This document shows, in pieces, positions 43,394-54,900 of a stretch of 64,000 nucleotides of DNA (positions are counted from its first letter, which is position 1; each line of letters begins with the position of its first letter). Source of the DNA: Girardinichthys multiradiatus (lineage: Eukaryota; Chordata; Actinopteri; Cyprinodontiformes; Goodeidae); the NCBI RefSeq assembly GCF_021462225.1, contig NC_061815.1, forward strand, positions 50,932,373 through 50,996,372. Direction: 5' to 3'. The translations under genes and the position numbers were made by a program. The notes beneath the pieces are model-generated. The model saw nothing but the letters and a program-made list of their open reading frames with translations, did no database searches and was not told the origin of the DNA.

Positions 43394-46300
43394 TTACTGA
43401 CTCCTGTTCATGGTTCTGCTGGAGTGACTCCTCAGAACCTTCTCAAACAGATCATCTGTGGAAACAAAAAAAATCATAACCTGAACTAGGACCGAAACCA
43501 GGATCACAAACTGAAGAGAAGTCCCTCACCGTTCCTGAATCTCCTGGAGTCTACCTGGAAAACAGACACCACTTCAGCCTGAGAAACATCAAATTGCCCG
43601 ACTGCTTGTTAAGAAAACAGTTATTGATTCCTTACTGCAGGTGGAGCAGCTGCAGGTCCATCTGCCTGCTCCCTGTCCGCCTTTGGAGCTGCAACACAGA
43701 AACAAAGACAGGTGTTTCCAGCTGCAGACACTGGATCAGAACCACAGAAAGACAGGTGTGGTGGAGAGACTGACCCAGAGGTTTGATGATGCTGTTAACG
43801 GCGTGAACAACTCCGTTAGTCGCCATCAGGTCAGCGTCTACCACAGGAACCTTGTTGACGTAGACAGTGTAGTTCCTCTGGTGCACAAAAAGAACATGAT
43901 CAATGCACCAATAGCTGATAATCAAGTTGCTGACCAATCAGGAGCCACAGCATTAAAACTCTCACTGACCACGCCCAGCTCCAGTTTGTCCCCCTGCAGA
44001 GGCGTCAGACGGGTGTGAGAGCTGACTCCCCCGCTCACCAACAGGCCCTCCCCCAGGTGCAGCTTGAGGACACCTGACAGCTGCTGAGGGTTCCCTGCAG
44101 AGACACAGACAGGTGAGTGACCTGAGCTGTCTACCTGCGGTGCTACTGAGAGCTGATTGGCTGATGAACCTGTTTCTGTTCTCGCTCAGTGTTGCTCTGC
44201 TTAACATCGGATTGTTCCTCCTGGTGGATCAGTTTGGGATTTCTATTTCCCTCCTGGTTCTGCTCGCTTCATGAGGATATAACAGAATATGTTTCTGCCA
44301 GGTTCTGTCTGGGTCCGACTTCAGCTTCCCTCCTGATCTGGACTTCTATCAGTGAAGGCAAACATCTGTCAGCAGCTGGAGCTCTCCAGATGGTCTCCAC
44401 TCGGAGTCAAATAAACAGCTGGAGAACGTTCAGACCAAACATGGAACTGAATGCTCCTGCAGGCTGAGTGAGGGATGGGCCTGGTCTTCTAATAACGGTT
44501 CAGATAAAGTTAAAACAAACAGTGCTTCTAGGTCATACATCACATGTTTGGAACAATTGTGTTGGTCTAAAGTTCTGCTGAGGTATTAGAAATGGAGAGA
44601 TCCCAGGTTCGGATCTGATGGGTGTTTGTCTCCTGATGCTCTGAGTTGGAAAGGTTCAGGTTGAAGTCTGAGTCTGGATCAGAACGACTGAGAGAGAAAT
44701 ATGTGTTTTCACCTAAATGCAGTCATCAATTCTCACCAAAGCCAGTTTCTGTTCAGACTGAGCAGAACCCGATTTATTTTATACCCTGTGGACTCAAATC
44801 TGATTCTCTGACAGAAGAAGCAGCTAAATCAGACACTTGCAGAACTTCAGTTTGTTCTTCTGTTCCTGAAGATTTTGGTTAGAACCTTGATAGGTATTAT
44901 TTAATCAACTCAGAGGTAAGGAAAGACACCGAGTCAGTTTTACTTGCAAGGGTAGCTGTGCACTACAGACTACGAAGTATTAGCCCCCTCTCTCTTTATT
45001 TATACATGCTTGGTCACACACAGTTCAAACATCATTCAGGGTGTGTGTGTGTGTGTGTGTGTGTGGGGTCAGAAAGGTTAGGGTTCATCTGTCTTGATTA
45101 TAAACAAACAGAGGAAGTGGGAAGTGGGGACCTGGTGTATAGCCCCCAGATGCTGCTAGTAATAAAAGCATAACTCATTCTTGTGACCATCTCCCTTCCT
45201 GCAACATGTAAGGAGGGAAAAGCACTTAGATGAGTGATAAACAATACAAAAAGTCATAAAAACCCTAACAAACCTGTTTGCTTCAAGAGAAATGTTTAAG
45301 CATTAATTCTGCTGAAGCAGTGTGACCAACCGAGCTGGTTCTGGCTATGATTCTGGATCAGGGCCTCCTGCTGCAGCAGATTGAGTTTCTGAACACGTTC
45401 TGGGCCAGATTTTGGATCAGAACCTCCCGCTGTAGGTTCAACACTCACTCATCAGACGACTGAGATCAGCCTGAGGCATCGCCTTGAATGCTTCGTCAGT
45501 GGGAGCGAAGAAGGTGAGCGCCCCCTCCTGGTTGAGCAGCTCTGTCATGCCTGCATTCTGAATGGCTCCGACAAGCTGGCTGGAAGAGGCAGAACCACGG
45601 CTCAGAACATGACAAACAGGTTGTAGCTCCTTGTGTACAGAGAGCAACGCGCAGTCTGACCCGAACCTCACCTGAAGCGGTCGTCGACCTTCAGGACGTC
45701 CATGAGCGTCCCTACAGGCGGGGTCAGGACCTTGTCCATGGTGAACATGGTGGCATAGCGGCCGGTTCTGTCGTGAGCAGCGATGCAAGCATTCTCGATG
45801 CAAAGGTTCTGCAGAGGAAGAAGCATCATGAGTTAACAGCAAATCTGGGGACAGAGACTGAGCCAGAACCTTGAGTTCTGGTCTAAAGATCAGTTTTATA
45901 GATATGTTATGGAAAGACAGGACAACACATCTGAGAGAACCAAAGAGAAGGAGGAGGAGGAAGCATAACCAGTTTACAGCAAATCTGAAGACAGAGACTG
46001 AACCAGAACCAGAAGGATCAGTCAGTCAGAACAACAGGACGAAGAAACTCAGAGGAGCTAAACGGATCATCTCTTCTTCTGCTTCTTTCATCTGCTGAGA
46101 TTTGAACCATCAACCTCCTGCTGTGGGTCAACAGAGCTGCGGCGTCTCAGTTTAACTAATGAGGAGACGTTTCACCACCCATGATTCACTATAGAGTTAG
46201 AGTTATACTATATAGAGTTCTCCTGCAGCTTCAGGATTTGACTGTTAAAGGAAAACATCAGATTAACTTTGAGTTCCTGATCTAAAACTGTACAAAACAA

Positions 46301-49300
46301 TTTAATAACCGTGTTGAAATGGTCCAACTGATGCTTGCAGAGACTGTTAAAGGACCCAATGTTAATGTGTTTCTGTACATGTATGTAAGGTTTGTGTCAC
46401 ATGACCGCCATGATCACTTACATGCATCAAGTCTGCACTATTGGACCAGCACGTCTTCATAAAGCAGAGACTGCCACTCAACAGCCCTTTCACTTCATGT
46501 TGGAAACCATTAATGAAGCTGCAAACTTTGTCTGTCAGGGCTCAGTCCACGGAACCAGAACCAAATCTGAGGACCAAGGCAGAAATCTAACGCAGAGAAC
46601 AGCCTTGACAGGTCGAGGGACCCTGAACTTCACGGTCTGACCATCTCCCAGTTTAAACTCTCCAACTGTTCATATTTTCTATCAACTTTACATTATAAAA
46701 CATCATTAATCTTTATGAGCACGACAGGCCAGCTTCACAGACAAGGATCTCCAATGGAATCAACTAAAGACCAACCGAAAATCTAAACCCACGAACCAAC
46801 TTCTAAAGAGCACAAGTTCTTACATTTCTGTAGACAAAAACTCGCAGTTTTAGACCTCCCAGTGTTTCCAGCTCTTGACCATGATACAAAGACTTGGAAG
46901 ACAGGCGCTGCTTCAGGATGTGGTTCTTCATCACCTTCCTCAGGTCAGGAGTCATCGTCACACTTCCTGTTGGACAAGACCAGAGGAAGTATTAAACACA
47001 CCTGGTCAGTGCTCGTCAGCTCTTTACCTGTTCAGAGATGCATTACCTTTGAAGGCGTCGTTCAGAGGAGCTAGCATGGTCAGGGTCTCCGAGCCAGTCA
47101 GGTAAGACGAGAGACCCGCGTCCACAAACAACCTGGTCGCCATAGAAACAGGTGAGTCCTCAGCCAGCTCCAAGAGAGTTTTAGCTGTAGGACAAAGCAT
47201 TGTTAAGGCTCCCTCAGAGTTGGGAATACTTGACTCCAGGACGTCTGCGCGTACTCGGACATCCGCAAAGCTCAAATTTTGTGGCGGCATACTGCTCGGT
47301 GGTAAAAAGTCTTTACATTTAATATGTAACACCAGACATACAGGGGTTGGACAATGAAACTGAAACATCTGGTTTTAGACCACAATAATTTATCAGTATG
47401 GTGTAAGGCCTCCTTTTGCGGCCAATACAGCATCAATTCATCTTGGGAATGACATATACAAGTCCTGCACAGTGGTCAGAGGGATTTTAAGCCATTCTTC
47501 TTGCAGGATAGTGGCCAGGTCACTACGTGATATTGGTGGAGGAAAACGTTTCCTGACTCGCTCCTCCAAAACACCCCAAAGTGGCTCAATAATATTTAGA
47601 TCTGGTGACTGTGCAGGCCATGGGAGATGTTCAACTTCACTTTCATGTTCATCAAACCAATCTTTCACCAGTCTTGCTGTGTGTATTGGTGCATTGTCAT
47701 CCTGATACACGGCACCGCCTTCAGGATACAATGTTTGAACCATTGGATGCACATGGTCCTCAAGAATGGTTCGGTAGTCCTTGGCAGTGACGCGCCCATC
47801 TAGCACAAGTATTGGGCCAAGGGAATGCCATGATATGGCAGCCCAAACCATCACTGATCCACCCCCATGCTTCACTCTGGGCATGCAACAGTCTGGGTGG
47901 TACGCTTCTTTGGGGCTTCTCCACACCGTAACTCTCCTGGATGTGGGGAAAACAGTAAAGGTGGACTCATCAGAGAACAATACATGTTTCACATTGTTCA
48001 CAGCCCAAGATTTGCGCTCCTTGCCCCATTGAAACCGACGTTTGGCATTGGCATGAGTGACCAAAGGTTTGGCTATAGCAGCCCGGCCGTGTATATTGAC
48101 CCTGTGGAGCTCCTGACGGACAGTTCTGGTGGAAACAGGAGAGTTGAGGTGCACATTTAATTCTGCCGTGATTTGGGCAGCCGTGGTTTTATGTTTTTTG
48201 GATAAAATCCGGGTTAGCACCGAACATCCCTTTCAGACAGCTTCCTCTTGCGTCCACAGTTAATCCTGTTGGATGTGGTTCATCCTTCTTGGTGGTATGC
48301 TGACATTACCCTGGATACCGTGGCTCTTGATACATCACAAAGACTTGCTGTCTTGGTCACAGATGTACCAGCAAGACGTGCACCAACAATTTGTTCTCTT
48401 TTGAACTCTGGTATGTCACCCATAATGTTGTGTGCATTTCAATATTTTGAGTAAAACTGTGCTCTTACCCTGCTAATTGAACCTTCACACTCTGCTCTTA
48501 CTGGTGCAATGTGCAATCAATGAAGACTGGCTACCAGGCTGGTCCAATTTAGCCATGAAACCTCCCACACTAAAATGACAGGTGTTTCACTTTCATTGTC
48601 CAACCCCTGGATGTCATGGTTTTAATGAGAAAACTACAACTTTAAAGTACTTCCCCACCTCTGGCTTCCCCACAGTAGCATCAGTAAAACTCAGGCCGGA
48701 CATACAATCAATTTATTCCAAGACTAACCGCCGACGTTATTTAGGCTGCAGCAAGACGCTGCTCCGAGCCACCGGCCCAGACCCGAACGCCCAGACCCGA
48801 ACGGCCCAGACCTGAACGGCTTAAAACCAGATCCTGGCTGACATCTTTCTGCTTCCTGACAAGGTTTAAATCCTCCATTTATACGTCTAATGGTGTGTTC
48901 AGACTGACTGCGAATGACGCGATAGGAGCGAGTGATTTACACGCTAACCCTATGTAGAGGCGTGTTCAGGAGCGAAGCGATGCGAAGGACGTGATGCAAA
49001 TGGAAAAATTAGGGCAGATAGAGCAAAGTGAAACCGAAGTGAATTTTGCTGGAGTTGAAAAATCTGAATTTTTCTGTCAATTCACGTCGTGAATTAGTCA
49101 GTGCAGTAACTGCAAAGAAATAAGAGAAAACAATACCTACAATCTGCAAACACTACATATATAAAAAAGACAGAAACATTCATGAACACATAGGATGAAG
49201 GACGTTTGCTCTGAGAGGTTGTGGGTGGCTTTGAAAAACAGCCGTTGAAATGTAGTCCTGAAAAGGACTGGTTAATAAGGCACGCTTGAAGATGTGAAGC

Positions 49301-51905
49301 ACACGTGTCCTTCACACACATCTTTCTATTGAGCTGAGATTTTTTCCTCAACGAAGACAGATGGACGGACGTTCTGCAGTGGGGATACATACACCTGTAG
49401 CTGGTGTCCCGGAGGCTGATTCGTCCCCCAACGCGGGACAGCAGGTCCTCAAACTGGGTCCTGGATAGACGGAAGTACCACTGAAAGGGACCGTGATCCT
49501 GCTAGTGGAGTAGGTGGTATTACTCTCCAAACTGGTCCCGTCTCTGGAGAATCTGGTGAACCCAGAGACGTCCACACCAGCACCGTTGTTTGGCTTTCAA
49601 TAAATAAAGTGCCATGATTCACTCCGTAAAATTCAGGTCCGCCATGCTGATTTGAAACCGGCAAGCAGCATATAGAAGCTCCTCCTGTTTGATGACGCAG
49701 TGAAGGGAGTGAAGCGTTGTTGTCCACGAAATGCTGGCGAAATGTCAGGCGAGCGACAGCACACGAATGAGGCGAAGAATTTGCTAAAATCACGGTCGGT
49801 CTGAACGCACCATTACATCAACGCTCTAATGTCTGACTAGGTAGGATCTCACCAACTTGTTCTTTTAGCTGCAGTACTTCATAAACAGTATTAGAGGGTC
49901 TGTAGAACTGAGTGCAGCATGAGTACCTGAGTCTGGGATGAGCAGCTCGCTGATGTAGTGGATGACACCGTTGGTTCCCAGATTGTCCTTCTTGGTGATG
50001 ATGGCCTTCCCATTCAGAGTCATCTGGTCACCGTCACAGCCGACCTCCAGAGAGGTGCCCTGCAGCGTCTCCATGGGGGTCCCAGACACGATAGATTCAG
50101 CGCACTGCAGCTGCTTCAGGATGTGGTAGTTCAGCAGGTCTGAAGGGAACAGGAGTAGAAGGTCAGCAGACTGAGGAGATGGAAAGATCATCATTTAGGC
50201 TCTCATATGGTCACCTTTCAAAGCGACGGGGTCTCCCAGAATCCTGTTCAGGGTCTCCCGAGGAATCTTAGCAAAGGCATCGTTAGTGGGAGCAAAGATG
50301 GTGTACTGACCCTCGCTCTCCAGCAGGGTGCTCAGTCCTGCAGCGGCAAAGGCTGCCTGAAACGCAAATGTACAAGTTTACAAGTTTTCAATTCAGTTTT
50401 ATTTATATATATGGTCAATTCACAACACCTGTCGTCTCAAGGCACTTTGCAAAGTCAATTCAATCCATTCATCCATTTTCTATACTTCCATATTGGGTGA
50501 CGGGGCAGGGCACACTCCGGACGGGTCGCCAGCCCATCGCAAGCCATCAATTCAATCCAATCATACAGGGTGTACATACATTTCAGTTGATCCTAGTTAT
50601 CAAACAATTGAATCAAATTCATTTTATTATTCAAACTGGTTAAAAAGTTGTTCTATCTTAGGATAATGTCTTTCCCAAGGACACAACGACGAAGCAGAGC
50701 AGGGGTTTGAACTGGCAACCCTCTGGTTACAGGACGAACCCCTCCCACCTGAGCCACTGTGAGAATAACTGCCTAATTTTGATTGGAGACCAGAAGAACG
50801 TTCAGGTCAGAAGGTTCGTCTAACTGACTGATCAGTTTACTCACACGGAGCGTCTCCAGGTCATCGTCAATATCAATGATGGACTGCATGTTGTTGGAGA
50901 CAGCGGTGATGACACGGTCGATGACGTGCACAATGCCGTTGGTGGCATGTTGGTCAGGTTTAATGAGACGAGCACAGTTGACCGTCACGATCTTAGAGAC
51001 AAGAAGGACCTGTGAATCTATTGATCAGATAAATCCAGAAAGTGATCTAGTTTGACTGATCCCTTAAGCTGAGGCGATACACAGGGAACACATCTGCTGC
51101 AGGTTACAGTTCATTATGTTACAGCAAAGGATGATCCTGACTTACAGCATGGTAATGTGTGTTACAGCATGTCACATCATTGGAGTGTTACACAGAGTAT
51201 GCTTCAGTGTGTTTCTATGACCGACAATCTTTTACAGCCCCTGTAACACTGTGACAGTGTGTTACAGTGTTTCTGGGGAGCGTCGGAGTTACACTGAGTA
51301 ATGCTACGTGGTCTTCCAGGGCTAAGGTGTGTCACTGTGTGCTCCAGAGAGTCACCCCGTTGCTGTAGTGGTGGATGTGGACGTGCGAGTCCTGGTACAT
51401 GGATGAAAAGGAGGATCCGTGTTTCAGCTCCTCGGAGGTCAGCCTTCGATTCACCATGTGGTAATGAAGAGCGTTCAGCAGCTCGATGTTCACGTTACTC
51501 ACCAGAGCATCTAGGATCTCCTGCAGGAGGACGACAAAGTCACCATGAGGAGGACAGCATGTGGTTAACCTTGTGTGTCCCCATGAGGGTGGGTGGGGGT
51601 GTACTGACTGCAGGCAGGGCAGCCCAGGCCTCGTTACTCGGAGCGAAGAAGGTGAAGCTTCCTGGTCCTGCCACTTCCTCCCTCAGTCTGGCTCGTTCCG
51701 AGTACATCTGAGTGGTGGAGGCTCCAACCACGCCCAGAGTGTTGTAGATGTTCACCAGAGGCAGTGCTGGAAGAAAAGCCCGTCTTTAATAAAACTTAAG
51801 CCTTTAGAAAACAGATGATGTCAGACGTCACATGACCTACCAGCAGGACAGCCCTTTTCTCCAGGAATCCTCTCATAACCTGGACAGCACTCATAGGTGA
51901 TGACC
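43394..51905 (-). CDS. tgfbi: transforming growth factor beta-induced protein (keratoepithelin), exons 3-17
   Basis: Fifteen minus-strand exons: 51905-51841, 51766-51609, 51520-51356, 50991-50845, 50356-50215, 50139-49927, 47184-47047, 46966-46824, 45808-45672, 45579-45449, 44094-43970, 43877-43775, 43688-43636, 43554-43530 and 43455-43394. All have AG/GT borders and together give 601 open codons plus TAA. The protein is a secreted matrix adhesion protein with an EMI-type Cys-rich start (here [21 protein letters not shown]) and four FAS1 domains. Landmarks are [103 protein letters not shown] and [18 protein letters not shown]...GVVG and CIAAHD separate it from periostin. Exon 15 is only 53 bp and no RGD is present in the C-terminal exons. 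Exons 1-2 are not in the window. Intron between 45808 and 46824 holds nothing recognisable. Confidence 0.96.
44888..45270 (-). mobile_element. solo LTR of a related retrovirus, in tgfbi intron 12, with 5-bp TSD
   Basis: The 383-bp unit reads TGATAGGTATTATTTAATCA ... AAAACCCTAACA on the + strand. Its complement resembles the 33607 LTR: the end AATAATACCTAACA, the TTACCTCTGAGTTGA block, CAAGGGTAGC, CTCTTTATTTATA and a CA/GT microsatellite are shared, in the same order. It is flanked by AACCT at 44883-44887 and 45271-45275. No internal retroviral sequence is present. It lies in the same orientation as tgfbi and brings an AATAAA on the gene strand. Confidence 0.93.
47341..48609 (-). mobile_element. 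Tc1-like transposon, 1,269 bp, in tgfbi intron 8, inactive
   Basis: Both ends carry CAGGGGTTGGACAATGAAA in inverted orientation. The left flank is TA and the right flank reads GA. The transposase reads on the minus strand from Met at 48423 (MGDIPEFKR). It has an in-frame TGA replacing Pro after the AYHQEG block, and a one-base deletion near 48220 (GTTCGG for GTTCGGG). A 260-codon frame then contains [23 protein letters not shown] and [11 protein letters not shown] (DD34E), and a premature stop lies shortly before the C terminus. All three catalytic acids are still encoded. Confidence 0.95.
48888..49815 (-). mobile_element. PIF/Harbinger transposon remnant in tgfbi intron 8
   Basis: Terminal inverted repeats are TAATGGTGTGTTCAGACTGA at the left and, on the complement, TAATGGTGCGTTCAGACCGA at the right. 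The left subterminal part has ACCCTATGTAGAGGCG, shared with the Harbinger end at 27464. Minus-strand reading between 49590 and 49360 preserves the HARBI1-type transposase start: [20 protein letters not shown] and [11 protein letters not shown]. The catalytic part is missing. TAA and TTA flank the outer bases, so the expected 3-bp TWA duplication is not exact. Confidence 0.85.
50460..50545 (+). repeat. interspersed-repeat tail in tgfbi intron 7 or 6 region
   Basis: CATCCATTTTCTATACTTCC then GACGGGTCGCCAGCCCATCG is a sequence pair common at the ends of fish interspersed repeats. Only this fragment is present. Confidence 0.5.
50660..50765 (+). repeat. dispersed repeat, family A, copy 3, in tgfbi intron 6
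   Basis: Matches 3280-3390: TTTCCCAAGGACACAACGAC, GGGGTTTGAACTGGCAACCC, TTACAGGACGAACCCCTCC. Only the terminal part is present. Confidence 0.7.
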
Positions 51906-54900
51906 CTGCAGAGGAAATACAGAGCAACAGATGCCAGATCCTCAAATCTAGTTCAGGTTCTGACTGATTGACCTCAGGTAAGCAGGACTTTCTGTCGGAA
52001 AACTGGAGCCAGGAAAGCTACGAGTCCAGCAGATTTCAGGAACTGACATTCAGGTTTACTGTGGACTCTGATGGAGGTCTGAGCTGAGCCTGAGCCGGGT
52101 GAGAACCTGCATTATAATATTAATGGTGAGGTTCTGAAGCCATTTTCAGACAGATTTAATTTATTTTATGAAATAATGAATGTAAAAAATATATATAATT
52201 TCACTTGTTTCTGATCTTTAGACTTCCAGATTTATTCTCTGTGGAACATCTTCTGCAGATCAGAAATATGAAAGTAAAAGAAAAGCTACAGACTTTGCAG
52301 TCCTGTTGGTTCTGTTTGGTGTTCTGCAGGGTTCTCTTACATCTCAGTACCAGCAAGCCCCCTTCTTTATCTTTACCCACATTTACCTTCAGAGACTCAG
52401 ATGTTTTGGATCTGCAGAGTAAATCAGTAGATTTAATGTTCTCACAGAGAACAGAGAGAACGTTTCCTGACTTGGACCTCCTGCTGGAAGTTTCTCTGAT
52501 TTTCTTTTTTAAACTACTTTATGGTGAAGTTACTGAGACATTTAAACTCATCTGCCAGCTGGTTGTTATGTTACCTCACTGTTCTTATCTGTCGGAGCAG
52601 TTCTACACACGGCTCAGAACCAGGTTGTTTCTAAACGTTGGATCTGAACCACCGGTCAGAACGGCAGAGGATGGAAACTGGGAGATAAACTGTAAACTAG
52701 GATGCTGGAAGATGATCAGAAACATCCAAACTGCTCCATGTTCCACAAACACTGAAGAACCGAAGCTTCAGGTTTAGAACACATCTCCTTCTGGGAGAGC
52801 TGAACTTCATGTCAGCTTCATCAGGTTCTCTATAACTGAGGGCGGGTGTGAACTCCAGAAGAAGCTGGTGTCTGTTTTTCAGTTGAGGATAAATGTCACA
52901 TTAAAGCATAAGATTAGAGAAATTCATGCCAAAATCTCCCTAAAGCTAACTTGTTCTGCTGATGAGGCACCTTCTATTTACTCCTGGCCTACTTCTACAC
53001 CTGTGACATTTAATGATACTATTGGTCCTTGGGTTGTAAACCTTTTAATTTAACGTGGAACGAGCAGAGCAGCCCTCAGAACTGCTTCTACACCTGCAGA
53101 AAGAGAGGGAGAAAGAGGCTATATCTGTGTATCAGTGAACACCTGAATCCAAACACCTGTGGTGTGAGTGTGAGCGCGCTTGTGCTTGTAAGGTTTCTCC
53201 ATGAGAATATTCAATAGCAGGTGTGAGGATCCACAGACCTACCCCCTAGGAGCCGGGTCAGACACAGAGGAGATCTGAGCCCTCCTTGACCCCAGGAGGA
53301 CCCCTGCTGGTACAACCTGATGAAATCATACAATTTCTGGTTCTGACTGTGACACCTTGAAACCCAACTCTCCGATATTTCTGAAGAGATGAACACATGA
53401 AGGACTCAGAATGGGATGGGTCCAGGCCTTGACAGTCCAGAACTCAGTGAGTCGAGTTGCTAATCCCTCAGCTAGAACCTTCAGCAGGTTCTTTGAAGAT
53501 GAACAGAATGATGAAAGAAGCATCTGCTAATGATTCTGATCCGACTCTGACAGCAACAGGGAGACCAGGTGGAGCTAAGACTCCACAGAAAGCTCCCGGC
53601 TCCATGTGGTGCTGTAATGAATTGTGCAGCCGAGCCGTCACAACTTCATGTAAAGATTTCCACAATAAACCAGGACCTGCCGTCTGGATCATAAAGCTTA
53701 TTTCCTCAGTGAGAAGAGGAATCTGCAGCCAGCCGAGACGACGGCGCCAGGAAAAAACCCAAAGCTCCTGGACTCCTGCTGGCTAAAATAAAACCCACCT
53801 CAGTGGTAAAGAATCCGGTTTCTCTGAGAGGGCAGAGCTGCAGCTGCAGGTCCGAAACGTCCTGACAACATTCCTTCAGGTGAAGAACCTTTCAGCTGAA
53901 ACATCACCACAGCTGAACATGAAGCTGCAGGTTCACACTGATAAGGAAGCTTCCAGGTCTGAAGGGTTCTGACCTGGAACTACAAGCATCTGATCCAGAC
54001 TCAGAAGAAGAAAGGATCAAGAGGAGGAAAACAGAATAGATAACATCTGAAATTGATGTTCCTCTATCAGAAGAACCCTACAACTGGGATCTTCAAAACT
54101 GAGTCTCCATCAGATCCCTACCCCCCTTAGAAAGTCTTAGACGAGAACACCAACAGAACCAACAATCAGATGAGGAACCAAACCCAAAACACACTGACAG
54201 GTAATGCTGGACAGAAGAATGGTCCAGTTCTCTCTCTGTGGGGCCCGACTTGGGTCAGAGATCAACTCCATCCAGAACCCAACCAGCTGCAGATCTGCAA
54301 AATCAAACTCTAATGCACGCAGCTGAGAGGAGCTGGTCCATTAGACCAGACCTTCTGCAGGTCACTTTATCCGGTTACCACACAGCTGCTCAGGTCCTGG
54401 TTCTGATCCTGGTCTTTCTGAGTGGGGTTCTTTGTGAATGTTTGGACCTTTGTCTCTGTGCTGGAGCTGAGATGGACTGGAGACTTGTCAACCTCTGGAG
54501 ATAGAACATCACTCATCCACATCTGAAGGAGACAGCTGAGGTAGCACATCTGGTCAGGAGTCCTCCTGGACGCCTCCCTCTGGAGGGTTTCCAAATCCCT
54601 TTGGGAGGAGACCCTACAGCCGACCCAAAACTCTGATCCATGAACCCCCAGAAGGTGCTGAACAGAGGGATATCTGGGTTTTGCTCTTGGAGTCGTTACC
54701 TCTACCTTGAATTTTCTTTTTGACATTATTTTGGACCTTGTTCTGTAAAAATCCTGATGGGTCATGGTACCCTGAACCTTCCGCTTCTCCATCATTGGAC
54801 CTATGCTCCTTAGTGGGTGTGGAGATAAAGGGAGATAACCAAAGTCATTGAGAGCAAATGTTTTTCTTTCAGTCGTAACTGAGGGAAAAATATAAAGCTG

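Noticed and set aside
47867..48160. Plus-strand frames of 68-97 aa at 47.5-48.5 kb and minus-strand frames at 41.5-41.8 kb
   Set aside because: These are complements of the Tc1 transposase genes, and the same shadows appear in both copies in opposite orientation.
43394..51905. Periostin (POSTN) instead of TGFBI
   Set aside because: ALPL-type start of FAS1-1, the CIAAHD block, the short C terminus and absence of the long periostin tail exons all favour TGFBI.
52205..52777. 190-aa plus-strand open frame as a novel gene
   Set aside because: No recognisable domain, no splice or promoter context and biased only by low stop density. It lies in an intron of tgfbi, most likely chance.
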